A stretch of DNA of 64,000 bases from Chroococcus sp. FPU101 (GTDB lineage: Bacteria > Cyanobacteriota > Cyanobacteriia > Cyanobacteriales > Microcystaceae), in contig NZ_BLJI01000002.1 of assembly GCF_017312365.1 (NCBI RefSeq), positions 342,139-406,138 on the forward strand. The letters are read 5' to 3'. A program made the translations under genes and the position numbers. The notes beneath the pieces were generated by a model. That model saw nothing but the letters and a program-made list of their open reading frames with translations, was not told the DNA's origin and made no database searches. Positions within the stretch are counted from its first letter, which is position 1. Each line of letters begins with the position of its first letter. This document shows positions 29,567 through 37,611 of this stretch, in pieces.

Positions 29567-30898
29567 CTATTCTTCACTCAAATAAATTTCGGCTTCTTTT
29601 GCGACTTCTTGTAACATTTGTTGACGTAATTTATAAGGGAGCAAAACTTCTACATTAGGTCGCCATGCCCTCAGACGATGAATCACATTAATATCTCCAT
29701 CTCGATAATTAACACGATAATAAGCATCATCAGATGAACGAAGTTTAAGTATATCTAGTACAGTTTGTTGCTCATTTGTATCTGTTGATTTTTCGATTAA
29801 TTCTTGCGCCTCGTGGTAATCAATTTCTTTAAAGGTTTCATGACGAAAGGTATTCTTGATATATTTGTCGTGGAAATTACGTCCAAATCGCAATAACATC
29901 AACTGAGACGGGAGATAAAAATCAAATCCCCAAACTTGTCCGATTTCTTTTTGAATCAAATTAGTATCAGGTAGTTGATGAGGATAGTATTTTAATAAGT
30001 TTTTTGGAAGTTTGGGATCTGACCAAGTTAAAGGTGTTATTTGCTCAATTCGATCTAAGCGATAATTATAATAATCCCCCTGCTGATTCGGGGTTTCACC
30101 AAAAGCACATAAATAAATAGCACGTCGTGAATAATATAAACAGATGGGGTAAACAATACACTTCACAACTTTTTCTAACTTAGCACTGTCATATATTAAC
30201 TCTACTGGTGGTGTTGGGAATTGTTGCCATAAATCTTTTAGTTGCGCCTGATGATCTTCTAATCGATCTTGTGCAATAGGACTAATAATAAAGTCTATTT
30301 CTAAAAAAAATCGATTAAAACTTCCAATGGGTTCAGCAAAGTTCTGTAATGTGATCTCTAATTCAGGAATTAAAGCGTTGAAATTAGAACTATTTCCCTT
30401 ATTTTGAATAACTTGAGGAAAATCAGGAAATTGATTAACTTTTTGATAAGTAGTCTTTGATTTGTTTAACCAACCTAACTCAACGAGAATACGCAAATCG
30501 TCTTGTAAAGAACGACGGGTTACTGCAAAAAGACGAGTTTCAAGAGTATCATCAATAGTTTCATCCGATAATTGATCATGCTGTTTAAGAGAATTGCGCC
30601 ACTGAGTTTCATCTTCTAAAACATTTATCAGCCAGTCAGAAACCGTTTTAGCACAGTTACAATGATCATCGTGCTTTGGAGGTATTTTATCAGTTGGTTC
30701 ATGAGTAAAGAAAGCCTGTTGCCACTCAGCAAATTTAAACGAATGATCTAAATTTAAAGAATGTGACTCCTCTCCATACAAAAACTTTAGCCATACCCAA
30801 AGACGGATCGCACGTAATAAATTTTGTTTCAGCGAACCTCGTGCCAGCCATTGTAACAGTTCGATGGATGGATCTTCTTGAAAGGTTATCTCAGTCAT
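29567..30898 (-). CDS. WYL-type CRISPR-associated protein (TIGR03985-like)
   Basis: 443 aa. N-terminal helical segment (PSIELLQWLARGSLKQNLLR), a winged-helix-like part (LETRLFAVTRRSLQDDLRIL) and a later WYL-like core (KCIVYPICLYYSRRAIYLCA, then LDRIEQITPL). The last part ends with IHRLRAWRPNVEVLLPYKLR, as in WYL regulators. I recall cyanobacterial CRISPR loci with a family named TIGR03985 of this make-up; a profile search would confirm it. It is divergent from csx3 across a 71-base gap, so it is well placed to regulate the cas run. Confidence 0.75.
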   Translation of the reverse strand: MTEITFQEDPSIELLQWLARGSLKQNLLRAIRLWVWLKFLYGEESHSLNLDHSFKFAEWQQAFFTHEPTDKIPPKHDDHCNCAKTVSDWLINVLEDETQWRNSLKQHDQLSDETIDDTLETRLFAVTRRSLQDDLRILVELGWLNKSKTTYQKVNQFPDFPQVIQNKGNSSNFNALIPELEITLQNFAEPIGSFNRFFLEIDFIISPIAQDRLEDHQAQLKDLWQQFPTPPVELIYDSAKLEKVVKCIVYPICLYYSRRAIYLCAFGETPNQQGDYYNYRLDRIEQITPLTWSDPKLPKNLLKYYPHQLPDTNLIQKEIGQVWGFDFYLPSQLMLLRFGRNFHDKYIKNTFRHETFKEIDYHEAQELIEKSTDTNEQQTVLDILKLRSSDDAYYRVNYRDGDINVIHRLRAWRPNVEVLLPYKLRQQMLQEVAKEAEIYLSEE

Positions 30899-30969
30899 AG
30901 AATAAATTCGGATGATGCTACTTCCAAGTATATGTTAAATTAACAACAACTTAAAAGAACGAAAAAATT
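30899..30969. promoter_or_regulatory. divergent promoter region, WYL gene / cas run
   Basis: 71 AT-rich bases between divergent starts, including TATATGTTAAATTAACA, a partial dyad (GTTAA/TTAAC). It is the only upstream non-coding space before the 20-kb cas run, so at least one promoter must be here. Exact boxes not assignable. Confidence 0.45.
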
Positions 30970-31308
30970 ATGAGTGCAGTTTACTTAACTATTATTCCCC
31001 ATATCACCCAATCTGGTATCCCCTATCAACACTTGCGTATCAATATTTTGAATGAAAACGGTATCATTACTCCAAATGATCTTAAAGGATTAAAATTACC
31101 CAAAGAAATTGGCTACAGTCAGGGAATTGTCATCGAAGGAAAAGCACCTATTTGGCTATATGGATACTTAGTACATGAATGTCATCCCGCAGCATGGGTA
31201 GGGTGTTATGACACACGCTTAGGTGCAGTTGTAGTAGCAACTCATACCCCCGATGTAAATATTGCTCAAGTGTTCAAAATCAATTTACCTGACACCTCTT
31301 CCAATTAA
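30970..31308 (+). CDS. csx3: Csx3 (Crn3-type ring nuclease)
   Basis: 112 aa, full length. Core GIVIEGKAPIWLYGYLVHEC is followed by PAAWVGCYDTRLGAVVVATH. Residues matching the catalytic/binding set of archaeal Csx3 are kept: H69/H72, D81, R83 and H92. Csx3 tetramers cleave cyclic tetra-adenylate and so switch off type III signalling; some were first described as RNA nucleases. It lies upstream of the CARF nuclease and Cas10, which should make that messenger. Two bases separate it from the next csx3-like gene. Confidence 0.9.
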   Translation: MSAVYLTIIPHITQSGIPYQHLRINILNENGIITPNDLKGLKLPKEIGYSQGIVIEGKAPIWLYGYLVHECHPAAWVGCYDTRLGAVVVATHTPDVNIAQVFKINLPDTSSN

Positions 31309-31310
31309 CT

Positions 31311-32237
31311 ATGACAACAAAATCCCAAGTTCAATTAGAGATTATTCAACTACAGGGAAACAATACTTATCAAACTCTAGCAATTAACTTACTTCAACCC
31401 CAAAGTTTAATTACTGTTGAAGAGATGTTAACCCTAGAAATACCCCAAGAACTCGATCGTACTCAAGGAATTATTTTATATGGTTCTGCTCCCATTTGGT
31501 TATATACCTATTTAATCGAGCGATTATCTTCTTATCCTTGGGTAGCTTGTTTTAACCTTAATTTACAAGCGGCTGTTATTGTTGTCAGTCAAGTTTCATC
31601 ACCGACAGTTGGGGACAGTATACCCATTCAATTTACCACAATTCCAAACATCACAATTATCATCGGCGGCCCACCCAATAGCGGTAAAAGTGTTTTTTCT
31701 AATGCACTAAGAAAAACATTAGCCAAATATCAACCCGAAGCACAAGTTTACTTACATCGTGCTAATTGGGATGGAGAGGGAAATCACACTTATGAAACAC
31801 CCGAAGAATTAGCAGAAAAACTAAAACAACGCAATAAAACTAAAATTCATCTCAAACCGAATGCAGAAAAATTAGTACCAGAATACTTTACATATCATGC
31901 TCAATCTGTAACAAAAATCCGTCAAGTTGTCGATATAACCTTAGTCGATGTTGGTGGTAAAGCCGATATTGCTAAAAACCCAGTTATAGAACAGTGTACT
32001 CATTACATCATTATTAGCAGTGACCCCGAAAAAATACAGGAATGGCACGAGCTTTTTAGTCAAAAATTGCAACCCATAGCCGTAATTCACAGCGTCTTAG
32101 AAGAGAAAATAGAAATCCTCAAAACCGAACCTTTTTTAGAAATCGTCGCAGGAAAATGGGTACGAAATCACGTCAGGCAAATACCAGAAGTTTTGCTGAA
32201 AGGGATTTTGAGATGTTTATGTAAAGAAATATGTTAA
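31311..32237 (+). CDS. Csx3-like domain fused to P-loop NTPase
   Basis: 308 aa. Residues 7-108 align end to end with the preceding Csx3 (GIILYGSAPIWLYTYLIERL vs GIVIEGKAPIWLYGYLVHEC), but each putative active-site residue is changed: H69 to E70, H72 to S73, D81 to N82, R83 to N84, H92 to Q94. From residue 113 an NTPase domain begins, with Walker A GGPPNSGKS at 119-127 and a likely Walker B VDITLVDVGG. Csx3-AAA fusions are known in CRISPR loci, but the loss of the nuclease set suggests a messenger-binding regulator rather than an enzyme. No overlap with neighbours. Confidence 0.85.
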   Translation: MTTKSQVQLEIIQLQGNNTYQTLAINLLQPQSLITVEEMLTLEIPQELDRTQGIILYGSAPIWLYTYLIERLSSYPWVACFNLNLQAAVIVVSQVSSPTVGDSIPIQFTTIPNITIIIGGPPNSGKSVFSNALRKTLAKYQPEAQVYLHRANWDGEGNHTYETPEELAEKLKQRNKTKIHLKPNAEKLVPEYFTYHAQSVTKIRQVVDITLVDVGGKADIAKNPVIEQCTHYIIISSDPEKIQEWHELFSQKLQPIAVIHSVLEEKIEILKTEPFLEIVAGKWVRNHVRQIPEVLLKGILRCLCKEIC

Positions 32238-32249
32238 TCAATGATAATC

Positions 32250-32278
32250 ATTTACATAACTTTGCTCATATTTACATA
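32250..32278. promoter_or_regulatory. paired direct repeat, possible operator
   Basis: ATTTACATA occurs at 32250-32258 and 32270-32278, start-to-start 20 bases (two helical turns), in the 98-base gap before the CARF gene. This spacing suits a dimeric regulator, perhaps the WYL protein. Pattern only; no data on binding. Confidence 0.35.
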
Positions 32279-32335
32279 AAAAATGATAGTTTTCCTTAAA
32301 TTTTGGGAAATCTAGGTGTAGTGACAGGAGAGTGT

Positions 32336-33691
32336 ATGAGTATTCCAAAAGAATTTAAAGTCGATCATCTATTTTTACTCGTTGGGGAGAATCCATTACC
32401 GAATTATGTAGCAGCTAATCTTTTACTAAACAAAGACGGCGGAACACCTTATCTGGTATACACCACAGGAACAGAGGATAAGGCAAAACGTTTAGGAGAA
32501 ATTTTACAGAGCGAATTAAATGGATTGAAACAAGCTCAACTTATCTCACTAGGTAAGTATGAATCCGACGCTAACTATATTCAAAATAAAATTAGTTCAA
32601 AATTGGGAGAAATTAAGACGGGTAAAATTGGGTTGAATTATACGGGTGGAACCAAAGCTATGTCGGTTCATGCGTACAGAGCGTTATTCTATGAAAAAAA
32701 TAGTAATCAGTCTTTTCAACAGCGTCCTGAAATAATTTTTAGTTATCTTGATGCACGTCATTTAGAAATGTGTATTGATCGAGAAGAAGGAGAACCAAAA
32801 CGTATTAAAGTTAAACCTGAAGATTTACAAATAAAGTTAGAAAAAATATTTCATATACATGGATGGAAATGGTTAGATAAACGAAAACCTATTGAAACGC
32901 CTCAATTTCCTAATGCTGCTCAGTCCTTTGCTGAATTTCATACAGATGAGAATTTAGTTAAGTTATGGCGGACTTGGTGCGACGAAGTATTACGAAAGCT
33001 AACTAAGGATAATAAAGATAATTGGTTAACAGAGAATAAGCTTAAACAAGTCCCTTTTTTAAATCTAAAATTTAATGATAAAGACAATAATGAAGTGAGC
33101 CTAATAGATTCAGATTCTATAACTAAAGCGTTAGCACAATTAGGTGTAATTGGAGAAGAAATATCTTTACAATCTATTAAAAGCCAAGATTTTGATAAAG
33201 TAAAAGATATTTGTCAATGGCTTGATGGTGAATGGCTTGAGCATTATGTTTTGAAACAGGTTCAGTCTATTTCAAAAGATTTAGAAATTGATGATAGTGC
33301 TACTTCATTTTGGATTAAAGACCCAAACAGCAACAAAAATAAATTTCAATTTGATGTCGCTTTTACGAGAGGCTATCAGCTTTTTGCTATTTCTTGTACT
33401 ACATCTACAGACAAATCGCTTTGTAAATCAAAACTTTTTGAAGCTCATATACGAGCTAGACAGTTAGGCGGAGATGAAGCTAGAGTTGCTCTAATTTGTT
33501 GTGCTAGTGATAATGATGAAGATTCGCAAGGCAAGAAAAAGTACACTATAAATGCGTTGAGAACAGAAATTATAAATGTTTTAAACTCATCACCTGAAAG
33601 TAGTAAAAGAGATTATAAACTAGAAGTTTTTGGTCGTGATGATTTAATAGATTTGGAGCAAAAAATTATGACTTGGATTTACAATGTATAG
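32336..33691 (+). CDS. CARF-domain nuclease (Can2/Card1-like, DUF1887 group)
   Basis: 451 aa from ATG 32336 (AGGAGAG 4 bases upstream). N-terminal CARF fold: HLFLLVGENPLPNYVAANLL and the nucleotide-binding turn NYTGGTKAMSVHAYRAL (about residues 104-120). C-terminal restriction-like domain with E302 (GEWLEHYV) and D340 (FQFDVAF). The usual E-x-K is replaced by ISCTTS (S353, C354, T355) with Lys further on (LCKSK). Such proteins are activated by cyclic oligoadenylate and cut DNA or RNA. It is the obvious effector of the Cas10 signal here. 11 bases before cas10. Confidence 0.85.
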   Translation: MSIPKEFKVDHLFLLVGENPLPNYVAANLLLNKDGGTPYLVYTTGTEDKAKRLGEILQSELNGLKQAQLISLGKYESDANYIQNKISSKLGEIKTGKIGLNYTGGTKAMSVHAYRALFYEKNSNQSFQQRPEIIFSYLDARHLEMCIDREEGEPKRIKVKPEDLQIKLEKIFHIHGWKWLDKRKPIETPQFPNAAQSFAEFHTDENLVKLWRTWCDEVLRKLTKDNKDNWLTENKLKQVPFLNLKFNDKDNNEVSLIDSDSITKALAQLGVIGEEISLQSIKSQDFDKVKDICQWLDGEWLEHYVLKQVQSISKDLEIDDSATSFWIKDPNSNKNKFQFDVAFTRGYQLFAISCTTSTDKSLCKSKLFEAHIRARQLGGDEARVALICCASDNDEDSQGKKKYTINALRTEIINVLNSSPESSKRDYKLEVFGRDDLIDLEQKIMTWIYNV

Positions 33692-33702
33692 GAAGCAATA
33701 AA

Positions 33703-35340
33703 ATGAGCAAATTTACAGTAACTATTATAGATACAACAGGTATTCAATCTTATATCTTTGGTAGTAATCGGTTGAGGGAAAATATTGGAGCGTCCCACAT
33801 TTTATTGCAGGTTACAGGAGATTGGTTAGAAGAGACGTTAAAAGATTTGGGCGTTCCTAGAAATCAGCAACAAGAACCTATTGAAAATAGTCAATTACCT
33901 GCTGAATTAGTTTATGCAGGTGGTGGTAATGCTATGGTCATATTTAGAACAAAAAGTATTGCTGTTGAGTTTACAAAAAAACTAAGCAAAAAAGTTTTAA
34001 TAGATGCTCCTGGTATTAATCTAGTCGTTGCTCATACAGAATTTGAATGGGATACAGAATTTTTATATGAAATTGTCGAAAAATTAATGCAAGAGAAAAT
34101 GGCACAGAATAAATATAGTCGAATTCCTTCTACACCTTTACTTGGTTTAGGGGTAAATGCTACTTGCAATTCTACTCAACTACCAGCAATAGGAAGAAGT
34201 GATGAGCCTAAATATAAAATGCCATCAGGTAGTAAAACTTATTTAGTTTCTAGAGAAACAGGAGCAAAACTTAAGTCAGTTCAAAAAGCTAATGATATAT
34301 TAAAACAAAAAATTTTTAATACAGATGTTTTAAACAAATATGAGCTTGCTGAAGACTTTGATGATTTTAGTCGTACAGAAGGGGAAAGTAGTTATCTCGC
34401 TGTCGTTCATGCAGATGGTAACGGAATGGGAAAACGCTTTCAAGAATTTGGTGAAGGAAAATGTAATAGAGACTACATCAAGGCTCTGCGTCAACTTTCT
34501 AAAGATGTACATGATGCTGGAATCAAAGCTCTTGAACAAATAACAAAGATTTTAGCCGAATCTATTAAAGAAGATGAAGATGGAAATAAAACAGTTAAAG
34601 GAAAATTTAAAATTAAAGATAACTTTTTTCCCTTTCGTCCTATTGTTTATGGTGGCGATGATGTTACCTTTGTCTGTGATGGACGTATTGGACTAGAGTT
34701 AGCTGCACTTTATCTTGAAAAATTACAAGAATATAGTTTAGCAGACGAAAAACCACTCAAAGCTTGTGCAGGAATTAGTATTGTTAAAACTCATTATCCT
34801 TTTGCTCGTTCTTACCAACTGAGCGAAGCATTATGTAAAGAAGCTAAAAGATACACAAAATTCGAGTCAAAAAGTCAGAAAAAAAGACCAGAAGAAAAAG
34901 CTAATTTTGTCGCTTTAGATTGGCATATCGCATCTAGTGGTTTATCAGGTTCTCTTCAAGAAATACGAGAACGTGAATATCAAGTTTCTGAAGGACGGTT
35001 AAATATGAGACCTGTACGCTTAGAAGCACATCTAACTGATTGGAATATTTGGAAACATTTTACTAAAGCTGTTCAAGAATTCAATGATGAGCAGAAATGG
35101 AGTCGCAATAAAGTTATAGCTTTACGGGAAATATTACGCCAAGGCTCACAAGTAACTCAAGACTTTCGCTCTGTTTATAAATTGAGAGAATTTCCTTCTT
35201 TTATTAGTAATACAGATCAAGATTTAGTTAAAAAAGGGTGGCTAGATGAAGTTTGTGGTTACTTTGATGCAATTGAAGCAATGGATTTTTATTTTACATT
35301 AGGAGACGGTTCTAATGAGTCTGTATCACCTGAAAATTAA
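33703..35340 (+). CDS. cas10: Cas10 (type III-D), no HD domain
   Basis: 545 aa from ATG 33703; an upstream in-frame ATG at 33673 would overlap the CARF gene. N-terminus FTVTIIDTTGIQSYIFGSNR is the first Palm start. D238 of HADGNGMGKRF and the cyclase motif YGGDDVTF (G317-D320) are intact, so cyclic oligoadenylate synthesis is expected. The N-terminal HD nuclease domain seen in many Cas10 proteins is absent, so target ssDNA cutting by Cas10 is not expected. Overlaps the next cas7 by 26 bases. Confidence 0.92.
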   Translation: MSKFTVTIIDTTGIQSYIFGSNRLRENIGASHILLQVTGDWLEETLKDLGVPRNQQQEPIENSQLPAELVYAGGGNAMVIFRTKSIAVEFTKKLSKKVLIDAPGINLVVAHTEFEWDTEFLYEIVEKLMQEKMAQNKYSRIPSTPLLGLGVNATCNSTQLPAIGRSDEPKYKMPSGSKTYLVSRETGAKLKSVQKANDILKQKIFNTDVLNKYELAEDFDDFSRTEGESSYLAVVHADGNGMGKRFQEFGEGKCNRDYIKALRQLSKDVHDAGIKALEQITKILAESIKEDEDGNKTVKGKFKIKDNFFPFRPIVYGGDDVTFVCDGRIGLELAALYLEKLQEYSLADEKPLKACAGISIVKTHYPFARSYQLSEALCKEAKRYTKFESKSQKKRPEEKANFVALDWHIASSGLSGSLQEIREREYQVSEGRLNMRPVRLEAHLTDWNIWKHFTKAVQEFNDEQKWSRNKVIALREILRQGSQVTQDFRSVYKLREFPSFISNTDQDLVKKGWLDEVCGYFDAIEAMDFYFTLGDGSNESVSPEN

Positions 35341-36010
35341 ATTGTTGAGTGACACGACTTTCGGACGAGGAGACGGGGTAGCAGGTTTAATAGACTCCGA
35401 AGTAGAACACGACTCGGATGGTTTTCCTTATTTACGAGGTCGTACTCTCAAAGGTTTACTCAGTGAAGAATGTGACAATCTAATTGCTACTTTACCAGAT
35501 GGCAATATCTGTGAATATTGGCAAAAAGTCGCTTGTGCTGTGTTTGGTTCTCCTGGTAGCACTCTTAAAACAATCGCATCTGTTCACGTTGGAGATGCTT
35601 GTTTACCAAAGGATTTACGACAAGCGATCGCATACCAAATTCAGGACAAAACATTAACTAAAACTGAAGTCTTGGATGCTTTAACAACTATCCGCCGTCA
35701 AACTGCTATTAAACCAGATGGAACACCAGAAAAAGGTAGTTTACGTTCTTTTCGAGTCATTATACGTCAACTTGAATTCACTGCCGATTTAATTATTGAG
35801 ACAGATCGAATTGAGATAGCTAAGGAAGTAATTGAACTCAACCAAATGTTGTCTTTATTAGCAGTAGGTGCATTAGCACTGAGATATCTAGGTAGTGGAC
35901 GAAATCGAGGTAGAGGTTATGTGCAGTGCAGGCTCTTGGATCAAGTAGGTAATGATATTACAGAAGAATTTAGTAAATATTTTGGTAAAACACAAGAGGT
36001 AGCTGTATGA
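35315..36010 (+). CDS. cas7: Cas7-type RAMP protein (Csm3-like)
   Basis: 231 aa, single RAMP domain. N-terminal YHLKIKLLSDTTFGRGDGVA, a Csm3-like GFPYLRGRTLKGLL, and the Gly-rich end LGSGRNRGRGYVQC. D27 (GLIDSEVEHD) aligns with the Asp that cuts target RNA in Csm3-type subunits, by position. In some cyanobacterial III-D variants this part is fused to Cas5 and Cas11 in one chain; here it is separate. ATGA overlap with csx10 suggests translational coupling. Confidence 0.88.
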   Translation: MSLYHLKIKLLSDTTFGRGDGVAGLIDSEVEHDSDGFPYLRGRTLKGLLSEECDNLIATLPDGNICEYWQKVACAVFGSPGSTLKTIASVHVGDACLPKDLRQAIAYQIQDKTLTKTEVLDALTTIRRQTAIKPDGTPEKGSLRSFRVIIRQLEFTADLIIETDRIEIAKEVIELNQMLSLLAVGALALRYLGSGRNRGRGYVQCRLLDQVGNDITEEFSKYFGKTQEVAV

Positions 36011-37611
36011 AGGGAATTAAATTTTCTATCCATGCTTTAGAACCCATTCTTGCAACTTCATTTCAAGGAGATCCTAACAGCGATGTTTCATATTCTTACA
36101 TTCCAGGGAGTATGATTCGAGGTGCGGTTATTGGTCGCTATTTACGTCATTATCAGTTACGAGAACTCGATCTCAACGATACTCAAGTTCAACAGCTATT
36201 CTTTGATGAAACGAAAACGCTTTACTTAAACGCTTATTTAGAAAGTAACGACGAAGGTAAACGTACATTACCAGTACCTCTATCTTGGTTTAAAGATAAA
36301 GATGCAAGCTTACCAAAAGCTGACTCAACTGGTTTTATGCAGATTTATGATCGGGCTATTGAGTATGATTTATCAGATGAGGAGAATATCACACTCAAAA
36401 ATCTAGAACAGAAGTTTTGTACACTAAAAAGAAAAACAGTTACTTTATATTCCGAAAAACGCCGCATTAACATTCATAATTTTCGGAATCGTCAAAAAGG
36501 CACAGCAACCAAAGAACAAGGGGAAATATTTCGATATGATGCCTTAGATTCAGAGCAGACTTTTCAAACAGCAATACTATGCAAAGACCCTGAATTAATA
36601 AAAATATTACAAAAGCTTTTACCAGAATCTGCAAATTTATGGTTAGGTGGTTCACAGAGTGCAGGTTATGGAAAAACAGAAATTAGAAATATTCAACAGT
36701 TATCAACTGACTGGTGTGAAATAGAGATTAAAGCTAATAAGCGATTTAATCACGAGAAATTAACAATCACGCTTTTAAGCGATACTATTTTACGTGATCA
36801 ATGTGGACAAGTTACAGCTAATGCTCATTTAATAAAGCTAGAACTTGAAGAAATATTAAGTCATGATCTCCCTAACGTCAAAATTTATGCTAATAGCATT
36901 ATCGTCGGAGGATTTAATCGTAAATGGGGTCTGCCACTCCCTCAAGTTCCTGCTTTATCTGCTGGTAGTGTAGTTGTTTTTGAAGATGTATCATTAACTT
37001 CAGAACAAATAGAGCATCTTGAATTTTTTGGAATTGGAGAGCGTCGTAATGAAGGTTATGGTAGGGTTGCTATTAATTGGACAGATGAAGCAAAATTATC
37101 TGCAATACAACCTAATACAACTGAAAATGAGCAGGTTCATTTAGAATCCACTTCACAAAATTTAGCTAATTTAATACTCGATAGAATATATCGTCAAAGA
37201 TTAGAAAAGCAATTAATGAATAAATTGGGTGAAGCTGATACTAAAATTATAAATTCAGGTAGTATTACAAATAGTCAACTATCTCGACTTTTGTTAGTAG
37301 CTATAAAAGGTTTATCAAATAATAGTTTTGACACTGTTAAAGAATTTTTAAACCCTGAAAATTTAACTAAAAAAGCTCGTGATCAACTTCAAAGTGCCAG
37401 AATGGACAATGGTAATTCATTATATGACACGATTCAAAACTGGCTAAATACTCCTAAATCTTGGATTACAAATCCTCAAGATGTGGAAGTAATCCTTAAT
37501 TCTAGCTTTCAAAGAAATGTAAACGATGAAACTGGAATTCAGCTTGTAAATGAATATACATTACGCCTCATTATGGCAACAGCAAAAAGAGCGATGAAGG
37601 AGAAAAACTGA
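36007..37611 (+). CDS. csx10: Csx10 (Cas5-like) with C-terminal Cas11-like helical tail
   Basis: 534 aa. Csx10 start GIKFSIHALEPILATSFQGD followed by SYIPGSMIRGAVIGRYLRH. Two Gly-rich RAMP loops: WLGGSQSAGYGKTEI (near 212-226) and FFGIGERRNEGYGRVAINW (near 340). From about 390 to the end the sequence is almost entirely helical and charged (LANLILDRIYRQRLEKQLMN; LLLVAIKGLSNNSFDTVKEF), the expected character of a fused small subunit (Cas11). Diagnostic for subtype III-D. Stop and next start share one base (TGATG). Confidence 0.88.
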   Translation: MKGIKFSIHALEPILATSFQGDPNSDVSYSYIPGSMIRGAVIGRYLRHYQLRELDLNDTQVQQLFFDETKTLYLNAYLESNDEGKRTLPVPLSWFKDKDASLPKADSTGFMQIYDRAIEYDLSDEENITLKNLEQKFCTLKRKTVTLYSEKRRINIHNFRNRQKGTATKEQGEIFRYDALDSEQTFQTAILCKDPELIKILQKLLPESANLWLGGSQSAGYGKTEIRNIQQLSTDWCEIEIKANKRFNHEKLTITLLSDTILRDQCGQVTANAHLIKLELEEILSHDLPNVKIYANSIIVGGFNRKWGLPLPQVPALSAGSVVVFEDVSLTSEQIEHLEFFGIGERRNEGYGRVAINWTDEAKLSAIQPNTTENEQVHLESTSQNLANLILDRIYRQRLEKQLMNKLGEADTKIINSGSITNSQLSRLLLVAIKGLSNNSFDTVKEFLNPENLTKKARDQLQSARMDNGNSLYDTIQNWLNTPKSWITNPQDVEVILNSSFQRNVNDETGIQLVNEYTLRLIMATAKRAMKEKN

